The position numbers and the translations under genes were made by a program. A DNA stretch of 10,986 nt, taken from NCBI GenBank assembly GCA_023423605.1, contig JAFAFF010000089.1, positions 1 to 10,986 of the forward strand, written 5' to 3'. The notes under the pieces are model-generated. The model did not search any database, was not told the DNA's origin, and worked only from the letters and a program-made list of their open reading frames with translations. The DNA is from Pseudomonadota bacterium (GTDB lineage: Bacteria > Pseudomonadota > Gammaproteobacteria > Xanthomonadales > Xanthomonadaceae). Within the stretch, counting starts at the first letter, position 1. Each line of letters opens with the position of its first letter. Shown in pieces: positions 7,578 through 10,986 of the stretch.

Positions 7578-8698
7578 CGGGTGCTCTCCACTGCAAGCAG
7601 GCTGCGCATGCCGCCTTCCACCGCACGGCTATCCAGTGACACCAGGTCCACGCCCTGTGCCTGCAGCATTGCACGCATGGCATCCAGGTCCTGTTCGCTG
7701 CGATGGAGCATGCCTACCTGCAGGCCATTGCCGACGTTGAATTCGTAGCTGTCCAGCTGTGTGCCGGGGTGTTGCTGCAGTGTGTCGAACAAGATGGTGG
7801 ACGTGGACGCCAGGGTGGAGGGCGCCAGGCGTTGGCGATGCAGGGCGTGCAGGGATTCGGAAGCATCGTCGCCGTGCTGGCCGACAGGCAGCGCGGCAGC
7901 AGCGAGGGTGTCGGCGCGATGTCCCATCCAGGCCGCCAGCGCCAGGTCGCGCAGCGTGCCCGCGCCGGCGAGCAGCACCGGCGAAAGCAGCACCATGGCG
8001 GCCAATGCGGTCAGGCGACGTCGTCGACGCATCGCGCGGGTATCGGGAAGGGCGTGGTCGAACTGCAGCAGGTCCAGCACCGGCGGATGCTGCACGGCCG
8101 CGGCCAGGAGGGCATCGCTGTCATTGCCGCGCAACGGCGACAGCGGGATGTCGCCAACGATGGCCCGCACCAGCTCCGGTTCGGCGGTGAAGGCACGGTT
8201 GGCGCCGCGCACCAGCACGCGCCCGTCGATCTCTATCGCAGCAAGCCCTTCTTCCGATGGCGGCGGTGGCAGCAGCAGGCAATCCGGCACCCACGCCGCG
8301 GCGGTGATGTTGAGTGCGTTGCAGCGCTGTTTCCATTCGGCCATCCGTGCGTTGTCGACGACCGCCACCAGTCGTGGCATGCCTGGCGCGACTTCGGCGC
8401 CGATCGCAACATGCAGTCCCTCCAGTGGTACCGCCAGATGGTCTTCCAGTCGCAGCCGGGCGGCCGCGCGCGCCTGCAGCGGATGCCGCGCGGGCAGGTC
8501 CAGCCACAGCAGGGTCACTGCTTCGGCGGGCACCGCGACAAGGTCCCGTACGGCGGCCTGCACGGGCATCGGCGCCTCGGCGGACAGTCGTCGGCGGGCG
8601 ATCACGCGGCCATCGGCGTCTACCTGCAGGCAGCTCGCGGCGTCGGCGGGATCAGGCGGCAACAGCCACAGGCGGAAGGAAATGGGCAGGTGATTCAT
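7574..8698 (-). CDS. gspL: Type II secretion assembly-platform protein GspL
   Basis: GspL recruits the ATPase GspE through its cytoplasmic domain and pairs with GspM in the membrane. The 374-residue product has an N-terminal actin-like cytoplasmic domain (about 1-225, with WLDLPARHPLQARAAARLRL and the PVLDLLQFDHA segment just before the membrane). Then comes the basic stop RRRRR (224-228), a single membrane helix (about 229-248) and a periplasmic ferredoxin-like domain with the C-terminal GMLHRSEQDLDAMRAMLQAQ. Length and layout fit GspL. The conserved cytoplasmic end LLQF followed by a basic anchor is typical. The start ATG overlaps the gspK TGA by 4 nt (ATGA, 8698-8695) with only a weak Shine-Dalgarno, pointing to coupled translation. 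Confidence 0.92.
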   Translation of the reverse strand: MNHLPISFRLWLLPPDPADAASCLQVDADGRVIARRRLSAEAPMPVQAAVRDLVAVPAEAVTLLWLDLPARHPLQARAAARLRLEDHLAVPLEGLHVAIGAEVAPGMPRLVAVVDNARMAEWKQRCNALNITAAAWVPDCLLLPPPPSEEGLAAIEIDGRVLVRGANRAFTAEPELVRAIVGDIPLSPLRGNDSDALLAAAVQHPPVLDLLQFDHALPDTRAMRRRRRLTALAAMVLLSPVLLAGAGTLRDLALAAWMGHRADTLAAAALPVGQHGDDASESLHALHRQRLAPSTLASTSTILFDTLQQHPGTQLDSYEFNVGNGLQVGMLHRSEQDLDAMRAMLQAQGVDLVSLDSRAVEGGMRSLLAVESTR

Positions 8699-9675
8699 TC
8701 GTCTCGGGTCCAGCGTCGGGCGGCAAGGCGGGCGTCGCCCATGCCGTTGTATTCGAGCAAGGCGTTCAAGGTGGCCTGCGCGCCGGCATGGTCGACATCC
8801 ACGTCGAGCACGAACCAGCGGGATCGCACCTGGATCTGGTCGGTCGCTTCCTGCGGCAATTGCAGGCTGGATACCGCAGCGAAGAACGCCAGCTCGGACC
8901 AGCCTTCGACCGGGCGCGAGGCGATGAGCTGGCGGGCACGTCCGCGGTCCAGGCCACCCAGCGTCAACATGCTCAGTATGGGTGCCTGTTCCAGAGTCAG
9001 GGCGTTGACATTGACCGGTGACTGGCCGCCGATCGGCAACGCGCAGACATACGGTCGCAGGCGTTCATAGACCGGCGCGGAATATCCCTGGATGGCATGC
9101 AGTTCGCTGACCTCGGCCAGCAGCGTGCCGGCGGTACGGTAGGCCGGCTGGCGTGCGGCATAGGTCGCATCCTCCGCGCCCAATGGCCCACGCACGCCGT
9201 CGCTGTCGATCCAGTCAGCGAGTGCGTCGGCCAATGCCTGCGCCTGCGCCGCCGGAAAGTCGAGCGCGGCAAGCAGGGCCACGTAGTGGCGCAGGCCTGG
9301 TTCGTTGCGGGTCCATTGGCCGGGCACGCCGCTGGCCACGCTGTTGAGGTTGAAGCAGGTACTACCGTCACGCAGGCGCGCGTGGATGATGCCGTCCTCG
9401 ACCTGGAACAGCAGTGGCTTGCCGTTCCAACGGTTGATGTCGATGCCGTGGTCGCCGAGCCGGGTGACGCGAGCGCGGGCCATGGCTTCGGCACCGAGCG
9501 CGAAACGCTGGGCCTGGGCGATGGCCTGGGCATTGGTGGTGCGTTGCACGCCGAAACGGATATCGTCCAGCATCGCCATCACCAGCACGCCCATCACCAC
9601 GCTCAACAGCAGCACGGCCAGCAACGCCATGCCGGACTGGCGCGTTGGCGATGGCACGCTGCGACGACGGATCAT
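8695..9675 (-). CDS. gspK: Type II secretion minor pseudopilin GspK
   Basis: GspK is the large minor pseudopilin that caps the pseudopilus tip with GspI and GspJ. The 326-residue product starts with a basic leader and a prepilin peptidase site, Gly15 before Met16 (QSGMALLAVLLL), followed by the hydrophobic helix (about 16-36). As in other GspK proteins, position +5 of the mature protein is not glutamate (here Ala). The globular part shows the family segments CFNLNSVAS and, later, DRGRARQLIASRPVEGW in the helical domain, ending in a C-terminal beta region (WFVLDVDVDHAGAQATLNAL). The ATG overlaps the gspJ TGA (ATGA, 9675-9672), and GGAGG lies just upstream inside gspJ. Length is typical for GspK, which is about twice the size of the other minor pseudopilins. 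Confidence 0.94.
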   Translation of the reverse strand: MIRRRSVPSPTRQSGMALLAVLLLSVVMGVLVMAMLDDIRFGVQRTTNAQAIAQAQRFALGAEAMARARVTRLGDHGIDINRWNGKPLLFQVEDGIIHARLRDGSTCFNLNSVASGVPGQWTRNEPGLRHYVALLAALDFPAAQAQALADALADWIDSDGVRGPLGAEDATYAARQPAYRTAGTLLAEVSELHAIQGYSAPVYERLRPYVCALPIGGQSPVNVNALTLEQAPILSMLTLGGLDRGRARQLIASRPVEGWSELAFFAAVSSLQLPQEATDQIQVRSRWFVLDVDVDHAGAQATLNALLEYNGMGDARLAARRWTRDE

Positions 9676-10274
9676 TGCGCCTCCGGCAGCACGAACACCT
9701 GGCTGAGCGGGCCTATGTCGCGCAGTTCGAATTCGAGGCGTACCGCACGCGGCATCGCACGCGCGCCACCGATCCAGCCGTCGCTCCAGCTACCGTGCGA
9801 ATAGAAGAACGCGCGCACGGAGCGTACCTCGCCGAGCAGGACCTGCGGATCGCCACCGATGGTGCCATCCAGCATCGGACGCACGCTGCGCTCCAGGCGT
9901 CCATCGATCACCCGGTATTCCACATACTGCATCGAGGCGCGTGCTTCCATCCCCGGGTTCTCCCAGCCACGGCGGACAAAGGCCAGCATCGGCCGCGTGT
10001 CGTCGTCCGGCGGAGCGGCATTGAAGGCGTTGTATTCGCTGCTGCCGTCACTGCGCCGGGTGGGGCGGATTGCCGCCTGGCCGAGATCCGCCTTGAGGAG
10101 CGCATGCGCCAGCTGGATCTCGGCAAGCCGGTCCATCTTCGCGCGCACGGCACCGCGCTGGTCGGCGGTCCAGGCCAGCAGGACCACTGTCGCGCCGGCG
10201 ATCAGTGCGAACAGGGCCAGCGCAACCAGCACTTCGATCAGGGTGAAGCCTGCGTGGCGTGGCGTCCGTATCAT
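9672..10274 (-). CDS. gspJ: Type II secretion minor pseudopilin GspJ
   Basis: GspJ is a minor pseudopilin of the tip complex (with H, I and K) that primes pseudopilus assembly in the inner membrane. The 200-residue product has a short basic leader MIRTPRHAG, cleavage after Gly9, and the classical methylated N-terminus FTLIEVLVALALFALI with Glu14 at mature position +5. The C-terminal beta domain includes RPMLAFVRRGWENPG, YVEYRVIDGRLERSVRPMLD and SHGSWSDGWI; the RRGW.NP and LERSVRP-like segments are characteristic of GspJ. The ATG overlaps the gspI TGA by 4 nt (ATGA, 10274-10271). No Shine-Dalgarno is seen, so it probably depends on translation of gspI. Confidence 0.95.
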   Translation of the reverse strand: MIRTPRHAGFTLIEVLVALALFALIAGATVVLLAWTADQRGAVRAKMDRLAEIQLAHALLKADLGQAAIRPTRRSDGSSEYNAFNAAPPDDDTRPMLAFVRRGWENPGMEARASMQYVEYRVIDGRLERSVRPMLDGTIGGDPQVLLGEVRSVRAFFYSHGSWSDGWIGGARAMPRAVRLEFELRDIGPLSQVFVLPEAQ

Positions 10275-10648
10275 CGGAAGACCCAGGCACTGGCGGCCTG
10301 GCCGCCATCGGGCGCGTCGACACGGATGTCCACGCGTAACAGCGCGTCGTCGCCATTGCCGGTGGCCACCGCCGTGCGTTGCCAGTGCCAGCGCTGGCCA
10401 CCCAGCTCCTGCACGCCCTGCGCTGGGCGGGCCAGTGCAGCGTCGTCGGCGAGCATCGCTTCGGCCGCCAGGTTGTCGGCGACAAGGCCGGCGAATACGC
10501 GTTCCTGCATGCGTACCGCCGTGCGGGAGCTTTCGCCGGCAAGATTGAGCAGGCCGGCGACCACCAGCGCGAGGATCGCCAGTGCCACCAGCATCTCCAG
10601 CAGTGAGAAGCCGCGGCAGCAGGCGCGGCGTTCAGTACGTGCCGGCAT
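10271..10648 (-). CDS. gspI: Type II secretion minor pseudopilin GspI
   Basis: GspI is a minor pseudopilin that nucleates the tip complex by binding GspJ. I place the start at ATG 10648-10646, giving 125 residues, the family size. The leader MPARTERRACCRG ends at Gly13, followed by FSLLEMLVALAILALVV with Glu18 at mature position +5. The remaining small globular domain includes VADNLAAEAML, a typical GspI stretch, and the aromatic pair WHWQ. AAGGTGG lies 6 nt upstream of this ATG. The frame is open up to 10960, but that region is the shadow of gspH, so the longer version is rejected. It overlaps the end of gspH by 17 nt and the start of gspJ by 4 nt. The two cysteines in the leader (CC) are unusual; they are removed by the prepilin peptidase. 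Confidence 0.93.
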   Translation of the reverse strand: MPARTERRACCRGFSLLEMLVALAILALVVAGLLNLAGESSRTAVRMQERVFAGLVADNLAAEAMLADDAALARPAQGVQELGGQRWHWQRTAVATGNGDDALLRVDIRVDAPDGGQAASAWVFR

Positions 10649-10986
10649 CGATATCCACCTTGCCCGAACGTGCCACGCGGATGCCGATCTGCTGGCGCCC
10701 GTTGTCCAGCACCAGTGCCTGGGGTTCGGCCATGCCGGTGGGGTCGAAGCTGAAACCGACCTGCGGGGTATCACGCGGCATCCGCGGCAGAACGCCATCA
10801 TGCCAGGTGCGCGCGGCAAACGGCCCCTCCTGCAGCGGCAACCACTGTCCGTGGTCGAGCCGTGCGAAACGGTAGCCACCGGGTTCGACCGCAACGCGCA
10901 CCGTGCGGCCGCCGAGGATTGCGGTTTCCTGCGCACGGCGCAGGTGCGCGGCGAAACCATCGGCCTGCCGGTGCAGCGCGGCGTCT
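10632..10986 (-). CDS. gspH: Type II secretion minor pseudopilin GspH, 5' end outside window
   Basis: This is the C-terminal 117 residues of a GspH-like minor pseudopilin. The frame is open from the right edge of the window to TAG-free coding and a final TGA at 10634-10632. The visible part reads FAAHLRRAQETAILGGRTVR, matching the conserved GspH helix end in which residues around the E.AI..GR motif lead into the beta domain. Next come PGGYRFARL, QEGPFAARTW and VGFSFDPTGMAEP, and the terminal strands QQIGIRVARSGKVDID. The N-terminal prepilin leader and methylated Phe are not in the window. A GTG at 10901-10899 could be read as a start but would remove conserved sequence, so it is internal. The end overlaps gspI by 17 nt. 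The position upstream of I-J-K supports H. Confidence 0.85.
   Translation of the reverse strand, partial: DAALHRQADGFAAHLRRAQETAILGGRTVRVAVEPGGYRFARLDHGQWLPLQEGPFAARTWHDGVLPRMPRDTPQVGFSFDPTGMAEPQALVLDNGRQQIGIRVARSGKVDIDAGTY

Noticed and set aside
7703..9070. Plus-strand open frame of about 455 codons opposite gspL and gspK
   Set aside because: Antisense shadow of two well-supported overlapping genes; product is Arg/Gln/Gly-rich without domains.
10649..10960. Upstream extension of gspI
   Set aside because: This part is the out-of-frame shadow of gspH. The ATG at 10648 gives a normal prepilin leader and has a good Shine-Dalgarno.

Overview
This high-GC window looks like chromosomal DNA of a Xanthomonadaceae gammaproteobacterium, most likely Stenotrophomonas or a close relative. 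Three things point there: the protein sequences (LexA with the segment FGFKGVRAAQYHLEALEQAG, RecA starting [13 protein letters not shown]), the 19-nt LexA operator TTAGTAGTAATACTACTAA, which fits the Xanthomonadaceae TTAG-N6-TACTA type rather than the E. coli CTGT-N8-ACAG type, and the gene order ubiB-lexA-recA-recX-alaS-csrA-tRNA-Ser. The genus is inferred from recall and was not tested by search.

Left part (1-6680, all + strand): the 3' two-fifths or so of a UbiB/AarF kinase-like gene; lexA behind an operator that almost touches its start codon; recA; recX; alaS; csrA; and tRNA-Ser(GCT) with its own promoter and a strong intrinsic terminator. LexA represses the SOS response, the RecA filament triggers LexA self-cleavage, and RecX restrains RecA, so the SOS switch is encoded as one block. 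AlaRS charges tRNA-Ala and proofreads it, and CsrA is a global post-transcriptional regulator. Several gaps between genes hold inverted repeats that may act as leaders or attenuators.

Middle (6680-7070): about 390 bases with no convincing complete gene. There is a short minus-strand stretch that reads like the end of a protein and a large inverted repeat just after the gspM stop.

Right part (7071-10986, all - strand): the distal part of a type II secretion operon, in transcription order gspH (5' end outside the window), gspI, gspJ, gspK, gspL, gspM. It encodes the four minor pseudopilins and the two inner-membrane assembly-platform proteins L and M. Every junction overlaps; the four from I to M are all 4-nt ATGA overlaps. 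The proximal genes (probably gspC-G) would lie beyond the right edge.

I did not find an undescribed system. The more interesting signals are regulatory: a probably leaderless lexA, no visible LexA box in front of recA, a long stem between recA and recX, possible CsrA self-binding sites before csrA, and the coding-like fragment next to the tRNA terminator.
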